From Oscillospiraceae bacterium (GTDB lineage: Bacteria > Bacillota > Clostridia > Oscillospirales > Ruminococcaceae): a DNA stretch of 48,773 nucleotides. The position numbers and the translations under genes are program-made. The notes under the pieces are model-generated. The model was not told where the DNA came from, did not search any database, and saw only the letters and a list, made by a program, of their open reading frames with translations. Where the stretch lies: the NCBI GenBank assembly GCA_902766785.1, contig CACXEO010000055.1:1-48773 (forward strand), given 5' to 3'. This document shows positions 25,481 through 32,748 of the stretch, in pieces (the first letter of the stretch is position 1; every line of letters starts with the position of its first letter).

Positions 25481-27496
25481 TTAAAGCATGCCCGTTACGA
25501 AAGAACCAACCTGAAAAATTAACAAAGACACAAGATAGGCAACGCCGGTTTGGTACAGGGCGGTTGCAAGCGCCCATTTCATGCTGTTCATCTCCCGCCG
25601 GATGGTTGCAAAAGCAGAAATACAGGGCATATAAAGCAGGGTAAACGCCATAAAGGCGTATGCTGAAAGCGGGGTAAAGACTTGTGACAGCGCCGCCGAA
25701 ATACTGCCGCCGTCCGCATAGAGGACATTCATGGTGCTGACAACGCTTTCTTTGGCAACCAGCCCCGTTAAGATGGAGACTGCCGCTTGCCAGGTTCCGA
25801 AGCCAAGCGGCGCAAAAAGCCCTGCTATCCACTTGCCGAGCTGGCCCAGCATACTGTCGCCGCTGTTTGAGACCATTTGGAATGAGGCGTCAAAGTTCTG
25901 GAAGAACCAAACGACGACGCTCATTGCAAAGATGATAGTACCCGCCTTGATGATGAACCCCTTGCTCTTTTCCCAAGTGCGGAGCATGATTGCCCGGAAA
26001 GAGGGCATATGGTATTGCGGCAGCTCCAGCACAAAGGGGGAGAACACACCGCGGAAAACCGTTTTACTCAACAGGATACCGCTCAAAACAGCAACAGCCA
26101 TCCCTAAAATATACATGCTGAAAACGACGATTTCCCGGTTATCCTCAAAAAACACCCCGGCGAACAGGGCGTAAATCGGCATCCGGGCGCCGCAGGACAT
26201 AAAAGGGGTCAGCATAATGGTAAGATTGCGGTCCTTTTCGTTTTCAAGGGAACGCGCCGCCATCACCGCCGGGGTTGTACAGCCGAAACCCATCAGCATT
26301 GGGATGAACGATTTACCGGAAAGCCCAAACTTCCGCATGATTTTATCCATAATAAAGGCGGCACGGGCCATATACCCGCTGTCCTCCAAAAAGGAGAGGA
26401 ACATAAAAAGCAGGGTAATCTGGGGAACGAAAGTGAGAATTCCACCTACCCCGCCGATGACCGCGTCTACCAAGAGACTGTGCGTCCAGTCCGGGGCGTT
26501 CGCAATTAAAAGCAGGCGCGAAACTGCCGGGGCTAAAATGTCGTTGAAGAGGTAGTCGACACAATCCTGCAAAAAAGTCCCGACCGGTCCGAAGGTAATA
26601 CCGAACATGAGAAAGATGATCAAAAAGAAGATGGGGATTGCCAAAAAGCGGTTGGTGAGAACCTTATCGATCTTATCGGTCGTACTGAGAGCTCCGGAAT
26701 TTTCCGGTTTTTTTACTGAGCCGGCAACAAGCTTTTCTATGTAACGGTAACGGATGTCAGCCATCACCGTTTCACGGTCGCCGTATTCCGCTTTGCTGAG
26801 AAATAAGGCAACTATTCTATCAACCGCCTGGATAGCCTCTTCTGGAAGTTTCAGCCGCCTTAAAATATTCTCATCCTGCTCCACCAGCTTGCCCGCATAA
26901 AACAGGAGACGGTCGCTGTCATCACAGTAGTCCGCCAGAATCGAAACAATTTCGTGGAGCATCTGCCGGGAGGCGGAATCGTACCGGACAACATCCTCCG
27001 CGCGCCAGTTTGTCCCGGCGAGTTTCTTCGCCGTCTTCATCACCTTGTCTACATGGTAGCCGGTCTTCGCCGAAATTGGGATAACCGGTACTCCAAGCTG
27101 GGCGGAAAGACGGTCGCAGTCGATATCCCCGCCGCCCCCGCGCACCTGATCGATCATATTGACCGCCACCACGGTTGGAATGGAAAGCTCCAACACCTGG
27201 AGGGTCAGATAAAGGTTGCGCTCAATGTTGGTTCCGTCCACAATGTTGACCAGCACATCCGGGTGCTGGTCAATGATGAAGTCACGGGTGACAATTTCCT
27301 CCATCGTATAAGGGGAGAGAGAATAAATTCCCGGCAGGTCAACGACTTCAAATTCCTTGCCCGCCGTAAAGCCGGATTTTTTTTCCACTGTAACACCAGG
27401 CCAGTTGCCAACATACTGGTTGGAACCGGTCAAGTCGTTGAAAAGCGATGTTTTGCCGCTGTTGGGGTTCCCAACCAGCGCCGCTTTATAAGGCAA
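25481..27496 (-). CDS. feoB: ferrous iron transport protein B
   Basis: A 671-residue Fe(II) importer. The N-terminal G domain shows GNPNSGKTSLFNDLTG (G1), DLPGIYSLSPYT (G3) and NMID (G4), followed by the helical GDI-like region. From about residue 280 come the membrane helices with two Gate motifs (GCTTPAVMAARSLENEKDR and the second half around GIVAKES-type LVAKESVVSTM). The start is TTG at 27496, eight bases after AAGGAGG; the frame continues upstream to 27532 but would include the ribosome site. feoA lies 32 bases upstream, and the Cys-rich protein follows. Likely repressed by an iron regulator, but no Fur-type box was identified. Confidence 0.97.
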   Translation of the reverse strand: MPYKAALVGNPNSGKTSLFNDLTGSNQYVGNWPGVTVEKKSGFTAGKEFEVVDLPGIYSLSPYTMEEIVTRDFIIDQHPDVLVNIVDGTNIERNLYLTLQVLELSIPTVVAVNMIDQVRGGGGDIDCDRLSAQLGVPVIPISAKTGYHVDKVMKTAKKLAGTNWRAEDVVRYDSASRQMLHEIVSILADYCDDSDRLLFYAGKLVEQDENILRRLKLPEEAIQAVDRIVALFLSKAEYGDRETVMADIRYRYIEKLVAGSVKKPENSGALSTTDKIDKVLTNRFLAIPIFFLIIFLMFGITFGPVGTFLQDCVDYLFNDILAPAVSRLLLIANAPDWTHSLLVDAVIGGVGGILTFVPQITLLFMFLSFLEDSGYMARAAFIMDKIMRKFGLSGKSFIPMLMGFGCTTPAVMAARSLENEKDRNLTIMLTPFMSCGARMPIYALFAGVFFEDNREIVVFSMYILGMAVAVLSGILLSKTVFRGVFSPFVLELPQYHMPSFRAIMLRTWEKSKGFIIKAGTIIFAMSVVVWFFQNFDASFQMVSNSGDSMLGQLGKWIAGLFAPLGFGTWQAAVSILTGLVAKESVVSTMNVLYADGGSISAALSQVFTPLSAYAFMAFTLLYMPCISAFATIRREMNSMKWALATALYQTGVAYLVSLLIFQVGSFVTGML

Positions 27497-27528
27497 AACA
27501 GATACCTCCTTTTCTGCTGTTTTCGGGT

Positions 27529-27792
27529 TCAAACGCCGGTGCGGATTAATATTTCACGCGCCTCGCTCCCGCGAACCAGCAGTTCATAGCCGCGGAGGTT
27601 TATTTGAATTGGGTCTCCAAGCGGTGCGACCTTGCGGACATATACCGTCGTCCCCGGGGTAATCCCCATATCGACCAGCCTGCGTTTCATCGCCCCGGTC
27701 GAACGGATTTCAGTTACAACGCCACACTGCCCCACCCCAAGCTCATGGAGGTTCTGCGGTTCTTTTCTCCGATGTTTCATAGGCTGTTCCAT
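27529..27792 (-). CDS. feoA: ferrous iron transport protein A
   Basis: An 87-residue SH3-like protein that works with FeoB in Fe(II) uptake. Family pattern: LHELGVGQCGVVTEI, then RRLVDMGITPGTTVYVRKVAPLGDPIQINLRGYELLVRGSEA. I chose the ATG at 27792, directly after AGGAGAGGG; an ATG at 27780 is about equally placed relative to GGGATGG. The promoter is TTGTAG-16-TATAAT (27919-27946, minus strand) with an extended TG. Confidence 0.95.
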   Translation of the reverse strand: MEQPMKHRRKEPQNLHELGVGQCGVVTEIRSTGAMKRRLVDMGITPGTTVYVRKVAPLGDPIQINLRGYELLVRGSEAREILIRTGV

Positions 27793-27918
27793 CCCTCTCC
27801 TCAGCATGGTAACCGGCAGCCTGAAAGACTGCCTGGCATTCCTACCGAATCTTACGCCGAACAGCTTTGAAAAATGCCCTGCAATGGGACAAAATTTCAG
27901 TTACCTGTCGCTAACTTT

Positions 27919-27946
27919 ATTATAGCACATTCCCGTAAATCTACAA
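27919..27946 (-). promoter_or_regulatory. promoter of the feo operon
   Basis: On the minus strand TTGTAG, 16 bases, TATAAT with TGC directly before the -10. About 125 bases of leader separate it from feoA. Confidence 0.7.
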
Positions 27947-27986
27947 GCAGAGGAATTCCTGTAAAACAGTTTGTTTTTTGGGCAAA

Positions 27987-28016
27987 TTGACAAAACCCGG
28001 CTGCCGCTATTATAAT
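27987..28016 (+). promoter_or_regulatory. consensus promoter with no gene behind it
   Basis: TTGACA, 18 bases, TATAAT on the plus strand. The predicted start (about 28023) is only a few bases before the hairpin at 28027-28056, and the next genes are on the opposite strand. Confidence 0.6.
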
Positions 28017-28026
28017 AAAGACAATC

Positions 28027-28056
28027 AAAACAGCCGGAACTGGTTCCGGCTGTTTT
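28027..28056. terminator. bidirectional terminator downstream of apbE
   Basis: AAAACAGCCGGAAC-TG-GTTCCGGCTGTTTT, perfect 14-base stem; T-runs on both strands. It ends the minus-strand apbE transcript. Confidence 0.9.
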
Positions 28057-28128
28057 TAAAGCGCTTTTGGTTTCAGCAGGTATCGAATTTTTTATTTAGA
28101 TAACCCAAAGGCAGAGCTCCGTCCGTGC

Positions 28129-29121
28129 TTACTTTTGCTCAAACGGAATTTGAGTACCGATCCCGGAGGTGACGGTCACCTGCCCTGCGCTGTCGATAAA
28201 AATCGCCTCTGTGTCCGGCAGAGATTCAACCAGTTCCAACGCCTTGTCCCTCCCCAACAGGAAAGCGGACGTACTCAGCGCATCCGCCGTCACCGACGAA
28301 CGGGAAAGGATGGTGACAGACTCCAGCCCGTTTGAAACGGGATAGCCTGTCTCCGGATCAAGGATATGGTGGTAGACGACGCCGTCTTTTTCGAAGAAGC
28401 GTTCATAAATGCCGGAAGTGACCACCGAGTAATCGGACACCTGAACGGAACCGATGATCTCATTCCGGTCGGCAAAAGGGCGCTGGATGCCGACCGTCCA
28501 AGGGGTACCGCCGTCTTTGGAACCGAGCACCAGTACATTTCCGCCAAGATTGATGATCCCCCTTTCCACGCCGTTTTCTTTTAAAAAAGCAGCGCACCGG
28601 TCGGCGATATATCCCTTGGCGATCCCGCCGAAGTCTACTTGGACTCCATTTTGGACAGTTACCGTGTTTCCGTCGACAGACAGGTTCCGGTACCCGGTCT
28701 GCTGCAGGGCGCTGTCAATTTTATCCTGAGCGGGCAAGACCGGCGATGCTGATTTGAAATCCCACAGATTGGTCAGCCTTCCAACAGTTACGTCAAACTT
28801 CCCCCCGGTTCGTTCGGAGTATTCAAGGGCGGTTTTCAAAAGCTCGGCGGTCTCCGGGTCTACTTCCACGGTTCCGTCGCCGGTTTGATTAATCCGGGAA
28901 ACGTCGCTTGCTTCAATAGTTCTGCTGAAAAGCGCCTCATATTTTTTACAGAGATCAAAGGTTTTTTCAAGCAGTGATTCGTCCGTGGTATCGTACAAAG
29001 TGATGGTACAGACCGTATCCATAAAGAACTCCGTTTTGCTGGGCGGCTCCGGGGCAGAACAGCCCGAAAAAAAGAGTATTGCCGCTCCCAGTGCGGCAAG
29101 CGCTGACAAAAAATGTTTCAA
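28129..29121 (-). CDS. apbE: FAD:protein FMN transferase (ApbE lipoprotein)
   Basis: A 330-residue extracytoplasmic lipoprotein (lipobox LFFSGC, Cys21) that covalently attaches FMN to Thr/Ser of target proteins. Family segments: MDTVCTITLYD near 34, SRINQTGDGTVEVDPET, GGIAKGYIADR (about 167-177), GIINLGGNV, the metal/FAD-loop region SVTADALSTSAFLLG (about 271-285). The start is TTG at 29121, seven bases after AGGAGG. It is divergent from a NusG_II/Gx gene pair; the three are found together in flavin-based electron-transfer loci. No obvious flavinylation-motif target protein is in the window. Confidence 0.95.
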   Translation of the reverse strand: MKHFLSALAALGAAILFFSGCSAPEPPSKTEFFMDTVCTITLYDTTDESLLEKTFDLCKKYEALFSRTIEASDVSRINQTGDGTVEVDPETAELLKTALEYSERTGGKFDVTVGRLTNLWDFKSASPVLPAQDKIDSALQQTGYRNLSVDGNTVTVQNGVQVDFGGIAKGYIADRCAAFLKENGVERGIINLGGNVLVLGSKDGGTPWTVGIQRPFADRNEIIGSVQVSDYSVVTSGIYERFFEKDGVVYHHILDPETGYPVSNGLESVTILSRSSVTADALSTSAFLLGRDKALELVESLPDTEAIFIDSAGQVTVTSGIGTQIPFEQK

Positions 29122-29187
29122 TCAAAGACCTCCTATGAAAAAGAGAAACTCAAAAGCCGCTCAAGGCGGCGGAAAGGGACGGGTACC

Positions 29188-29550
29188 GTGATAAAGAAAG
29201 CGGATATTTTCCTAATAGCTTTCCTTCTCCTGGCGGGGTTTGGGCTCTGGCGGCTTTTTTCATTTCCCGCCCCGGACGGCGATACCGTCACCATCTCCAT
29301 CGCGGGGGAACCGGGCGGGAGTTATCCACTCATCGAAAACCGGGAAATCCCCATCATACAGGGGGAATTTGAAAACACCATCATCATCCGGGACGGCGCT
29401 GTGCACATGGAAGAGGCCAACTGCCCCGGAAAGGAATGCGTCCGCCAGGGACGCATCTCACAAAGCGGAGAGAGCATTATCTGCCTGCCTCACCGGATTG
29501 TTGTTGAGATTACCACCCAAAACTCATCGTATGACGCTATTGTATCATAA
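29188..29550 (+). CDS. membrane-anchored NusG domain II protein (EetA-like)
   Basis: A 120-residue protein: one N-terminal transmembrane helix (about 5-26), then an extracytoplasmic beta domain of the NusG_II family. The characteristic segment is EANCPGKECVRQGRIS followed by GESIICLPHRIVVEI. Despite the name these are not transcription factors. Relatives, including EetA of the Listeria extracellular electron-transfer locus as I recall it, occur beside ApbE and Gx-type membrane proteins. The start is GTG at 29188 after AAAGGGA; the open frame extends back to 29113, but that part is basic and overlaps apbE. Confidence 0.88.
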   Translation: MIKKADIFLIAFLLLAGFGLWRLFSFPAPDGDTVTISIAGEPGGSYPLIENREIPIIQGEFENTIIIRDGAVHMEEANCPGKECVRQGRISQSGESIICLPHRIVVEITTQNSSYDAIVS

Positions 29551-29561
29551 AAGGGGACGTT

Positions 29562-30071
29562 ATGGCGAAAAAAATTAGTTTCTGCGCCTTATTTTCCGTT
29601 CTGGCGCTGGCTGTTTCCTATTTAGAGAGGCTGATTCCCCCGCTGGTTGCCGTTCCGGGCATCAAACTGGGCCTTGCAAACATTGTGGTATTGGCAGCCG
29701 TCTACCTGTTCGGCATGCGTTACGCACTTCTCATCAATTTAACACGGATTGGTCTGTCCGCCCTTTTGTTTGGGGATTTGAGCAGTCTTTTTTACAGCCT
29801 TTGCGGAGGCCTGCTCAGCTTTGCAGTAATCTGCCTGCTTGTTTCTGCCAAAGTTTTCGGACCCGTTGGGGTGAGCGCCGCGGGCGGTGTGGCGCATAAT
29901 GCCGGGCAGCTTTGTGCCGCCTGGGTATTTCTCTCTTCCGGGGCGGTATGGGGATATTTTCCGGTTCTGCTCATTTCAGGCACGGTCACCGGTATTATCA
30001 CAGGAATTGTGGCCTGGTTTTTGACTTCAAGACTTGAACATATTTTGAAAACAGTTGACAATTTACTGTGA
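29562..30071 (+). CDS. Gx transporter family membrane protein (Hpre_diP_synt_I, EetB-like)
   Basis: A 169-residue polytopic membrane protein (about five helices) of the family named after heptaprenyl diphosphate synthase component I, now called Gx transporter family. The signature segments PGIKLGLANIVVLAAVYLFG (about 32-51) and LSSLFYSLCGGLLSF (about 73-87) are typical. It resembles ECF S components in size and fold. It sits 11 bases after the NusG_II gene and in the same operon. A role in a membrane quinone/flavin electron-transfer module is inferred from that conserved neighbourhood. The promoter of the cobalamin operon overlaps its last codons. Confidence 0.88.
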   Translation: MAKKISFCALFSVLALAVSYLERLIPPLVAVPGIKLGLANIVVLAAVYLFGMRYALLINLTRIGLSALLFGDLSSLFYSLCGGLLSFAVICLLVSAKVFGPVGVSAAGGVAHNAGQLCAAWVFLSSGAVWGYFPVLLISGTVTGIITGIVAWFLTSRLEHILKTVDNLL

Positions 30072-30083
30072 AACGGATAAAAT
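30055..30083 (+). promoter_or_regulatory. promoter of the cobalamin operon
   Basis: TTGACA, 17 bases, TAAAAT, overlapping the end of the Gx gene (stop 30069-30071). The riboswitch starts immediately downstream. Confidence 0.85.
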
Positions 30084-30085
30084 AA

Positions 30086-30221
30086 AGGTACTTTATAGTC
30101 AACGGGAAAATGGTGAAAATCCATTACAGCCCCCGCTACTGTTTACGGCGACAAATCCAAAACGCCACTGGATTTTTTCTGGGAAGGCTTGGATGCGGAT
30201 GACCCGAGAGTCAGGATACCG
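30086..30221 (+). ncRNA. cobalamin riboswitch
   Basis: The aptamer of adenosylcobalamin-type riboswitches. In order: GGTA for the closing stem, GGGAAAATGGTGAAAATCC, the B12-box region ACAGCCCCCGCTACTGT, CGCCACTG, GGGAAGGC, and GACCCGAGAGTCAGGATACC closing the stem. It should switch off the following operon when corrinoid is plentiful. The expression platform probably includes the terminator at 30356-30384. Confidence 0.95.
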
Positions 30222-30269
30222 TTGTTTAAAGCATATTATCTTTCGGCGGGAGAGATATTGTTTATTACA

Positions 30270-30462
30270 CAGAAAAGCAAGCGCTTTTCCACACAGGCAA
30301 TAAAAAACAGAAATGCTGCGCTTTTTATGTTCCCTGTGTCCGGCAGTATAACAATTCTCCTGCATTCTTTGCAGGGGATTTTTTATTGTGCAAAAAGCCG
30401 GCTTTTTGCACACAGGCAGCATAAAATAAGCGTCCGGCAGCTATTTTTATTCCGGCACTCAA
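30270..30462 (+). promoter_or_regulatory. riboswitch expression platform with duplicated hairpin module and terminator
   Basis: Between the aptamer and the first gene. Module A: GAAAAGC-AAGC-GCTTTTC (30272-30289), then CACACAGGCA and an ACACAGG/CCTGTGT stem (30291-30339). A terminator follows (30356-30384: 9-base stem, TTTTTT). Module B: GTGCAAAAAGCC followed directly by its complement (30388-30411), then again CACACAGGCA and an AT-rich stem to about 30455. The terminator is the likely switch point; why the module is doubled is unknown. Confidence 0.6.
30356..30384 (+). terminator. attenuator terminator in the cobalamin-operon leader
   Basis: TCTCCTGCA/TGCAGGGGA stem with a 5-base loop and TTTTTT, 135 bases after the aptamer and 104 bases before the first gene. 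Confidence 0.8.
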
Positions 30463-30487
30463 CCGCCAGACAAAAAGGAGAATGATG

Positions 30488-31837
30488 ATGAAAAAGGCAA
30501 AAAAATTTCTTGCGTCTTTTCTTGCGTGTGCGGCGGTCTGTGCTGTCTCTGTAACCGCTTTGGCCGCTACCCCGCTTGAAACCCGCACGGCGGAAACCAA
30601 AAGCTATCTGTCCGCGATGAATCAAAAAGACGGTGGGCTGGATGAATGGGGGCTGATTGGCCTTGCGGCGTCCGGCGTCTCCGGTGACAGCGATACCGTA
30701 AAGGGGCTCATTACCACCGCCCTAACCGACATCAGCAAAAACGGATTCACAGGAACTGTCGGCTCCTACGGTGAATCCGCCTGGGGAAGCAACGCCGGTA
30801 ATCTGGCTAAACTGATTCTTTTCCTGAACAGCCAGGGGATCTCCCCTTACACTTTCGGTGAAAATGGCGATTTCAAGGGTTACGACCTTGTCGCCGCTCT
30901 CTTTAACACCGACCACTACTACAGCAACGTTTCAGCTTACGACGTGCCTTTTGCCCTGATGGTTTACGACGCTCTGGGCATTTCCGCCGCGGAAGAAGCG
31001 GCCTATCAGTATTCCCGTGAAGATCTGGTTAAAAAATGCCTTGGCCTGATTGGAACTGTAAACGCCCTTTCTTCCGGTATCCCCGGCGGTGCAGATGGTA
31101 TGACGGGCGTGCCCAACACCTTTGATACCACCGGCAAGGCCCCGTATGATTTTGAATCGACCGCCATGGTTTTACAGGCGCTTGCTCCCTATTATACCGG
31201 TAGCAAAACCGTTTCCGACCCCGCTGTCACAGCCGAGATCACAACCAAAGTGAATGGCTGTGTGAATTCTATCAAACAGCTTCAGACCACAACCGGCGGC
31301 ATCCCCTACGCATTTTTTAACTACGATGCAGACTGGAACGCCAGCTTTGCAAAATACGCTGACAGCAGCGACGCTATGTCCCAGATCATCCTTGCTTTTA
31401 CCGCGCTGGGAATTGATATTGACACCATAAGCAACGGCGGCGATTCCATGTTGGACAACTTCCTTTCCGCCGAATATCAGACCGGGACGGCAGGCGAATT
31501 CCGCGCTAACGCCGATCCGTTGACCGCCTACTACAGCACTTATTATTCCACAAAATACGCTTACATAGCGCTTGTTTCTTACAGCGAGATGACCCAAAAC
31601 AGTGGTACGGCGTTCAGCCTGTTTGACCGCGCAACTCCCGTAGCCTACACAGATTATGATTATTCATTTTTCTACCCGGCTTCCACCCCTGATACAGAGA
31701 AGACCGAAACCGAGAAACCGGCTATAAAAGACCCTGTTAAGACAGGCGATGTCTTCCCGGCCGCCGGAGCCGCTTTGGTTCTGATTTTCTGCGGCGCTTC
31801 CCTGTTCTGGCTGAAAAAAGTAAAAGCCGGCCGCTGA
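30488..31837 (+). CDS. secreted alpha/alpha-toroid (prenyltransferase-like) protein, possible sortase anchor, corrinoid capture candidate
   Basis: A 449-residue surface protein. The signal peptide is residues 1-26 (cut after VTALA). The mature part has repeated helical pairs of the terpene-cyclase/prenyltransferase toroid type, with segments DEWGLIGLAASG, SAYDVPFALMVYDALGI, ESTAMVLQALAPYY, SDAMSQIILAFTALGID and STKYAYIALVSY. The C-terminus has PVKTGD, a hydrophobic stretch and a basic end (WLKKVKAGR), which looks like an LPxTG-like sorting signal with a relaxed motif. As first gene after a cobalamin riboswitch and before an ECF transporter it probably binds corrinoids outside the cell. The same fold is the alpha domain of intrinsic factor and transcobalamin. 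Of three adjacent ATGs, 30488 has the best spacing from AAGGAG. Confidence 0.85.
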   Translation: MKKAKKFLASFLACAAVCAVSVTALAATPLETRTAETKSYLSAMNQKDGGLDEWGLIGLAASGVSGDSDTVKGLITTALTDISKNGFTGTVGSYGESAWGSNAGNLAKLILFLNSQGISPYTFGENGDFKGYDLVAALFNTDHYYSNVSAYDVPFALMVYDALGISAAEEAAYQYSREDLVKKCLGLIGTVNALSSGIPGGADGMTGVPNTFDTTGKAPYDFESTAMVLQALAPYYTGSKTVSDPAVTAEITTKVNGCVNSIKQLQTTTGGIPYAFFNYDADWNASFAKYADSSDAMSQIILAFTALGIDIDTISNGGDSMLDNFLSAEYQTGTAGEFRANADPLTAYYSTYYSTKYAYIALVSYSEMTQNSGTAFSLFDRATPVAYTDYDYSFFYPASTPDTEKTETEKPAIKDPVKTGDVFPAAGAALVLIFCGASLFWLKKVKAGR

Positions 31838-31869
31838 TTTATCCTAACTTTTGAAAGAGGGACTGCCCC

Positions 31870-32748
31870 ATGAAGATACAGCTGCACATTTTAACGCCTG
31901 TATTTCTTCTGGTGTCGTCCCTTTTTTTGCTGTTCTCCACCGATCACCCCTTTGTCATCTGCGGCTCTATATTGCTGGCTGTTACAGTCCTTGCGGGGGG
32001 GAAAAAATGGAAGCAGCTAAAACAGGGGTTATGGTTCGCCCTGCCAATGACTTTTTTCATGCTGCTCTTCAACCTCGTTTTCGTCTCGAGCGGGGTGACC
32101 GAACTGGCCGTAGTATTCGGTAAACGGATCACGTTGGAATCCATTCTTTACGCCTTTCTCATGGGGGTAAAACTGCTCGCCGCAACCTACCTGTTCTTTA
32201 TGGCGGGAAGCCTTACAAACGGGGATAAAGCTGTTTCCTACTGCGGGAGCAAGCTTCCAAAATCCACCCTGACTTTTTTGTTGATCTTCCGGTTGATCCC
32301 TCATTTCAGGGAGAGCTTTTTCCACCTGAAAGATGTTTACGCCACCCGCGGCGTGGAATTTGAAAATGTTCCGCTCCGGGAAAAAATTAAAAGTTACCGC
32401 GCCGTCCTTGCGGTCCTGCTGGAGCAAAGCCTTGAGAGTTCCTTCGAAATCGGCGAGGCCGCTTATACCCGCGGATTCCTCAGTACCAAAAGAAGCGTAT
32501 ACGAACGCAGCCGACCCACCTGGCGGGATGGGCTTGTCCTCACTGCCGACGCCCTCTTGCTTGCGGTTTATATTCTGCTCCTTGTAAACGGCTCCGCTTC
32601 GTTCAACCTGTATTTTGGCGAGGGACTCGAACGGCTTTCCAACCCGGCTTGGATTCTTTTCCTGCTGCTCTGCGCCACTCTGGCAGGCTGCATCCTTATT
32701 GCAAACCGCAAACAGCGTGAAACCACGGAGGTCACATGGGATACATAA
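31870..32748 (+). CDS. ecfT: ECF transporter transmembrane (T) component, EcfT/CbiQ family
   Basis: A 292-residue membrane protein that couples the substrate-specific S component to the ATPases. Four to six helices; the two cytosolic coupling motifs of EcfT are seen as ATRG (158-161) and YTRG (199-202), each within a long amphipathic helix. The N-terminal half holds closely spaced helices, and the C-terminus has two more (about 225-245 and 262-282). It starts 32 bases after the toroid gene and overlaps the ATPase gene by 13 bases. Because it is encoded with its own ATPase and S component this is a group I (dedicated) ECF arrangement. Confidence 0.93.
   Translation: MKIQLHILTPVFLLVSSLFLLFSTDHPFVICGSILLAVTVLAGGKKWKQLKQGLWFALPMTFFMLLFNLVFVSSGVTELAVVFGKRITLESILYAFLMGVKLLAATYLFFMAGSLTNGDKAVSYCGSKLPKSTLTFLLIFRLIPHFRESFFHLKDVYATRGVEFENVPLREKIKSYRAVLAVLLEQSLESSFEIGEAAYTRGFLSTKRSVYERSRPTWRDGLVLTADALLLAVYILLLVNGSASFNLYFGEGLERLSNPAWILFLLLCATLAGCILIANRKQRETTEVTWDT

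Noticed and set aside
25344..25832. 162-codon minus-strand frame over the end of feoB
   Set aside because: Shadow of feoB; Cys/Arg/His-rich and no ribosome site.
29113..29187. Longer N-terminus for the NusG_II protein (start at 29113)
   Set aside because: It would overlap the apbE start region, is basic and unlike the family, and the GTG at 29188 with AAAGGGA directly precedes the expected membrane helix.
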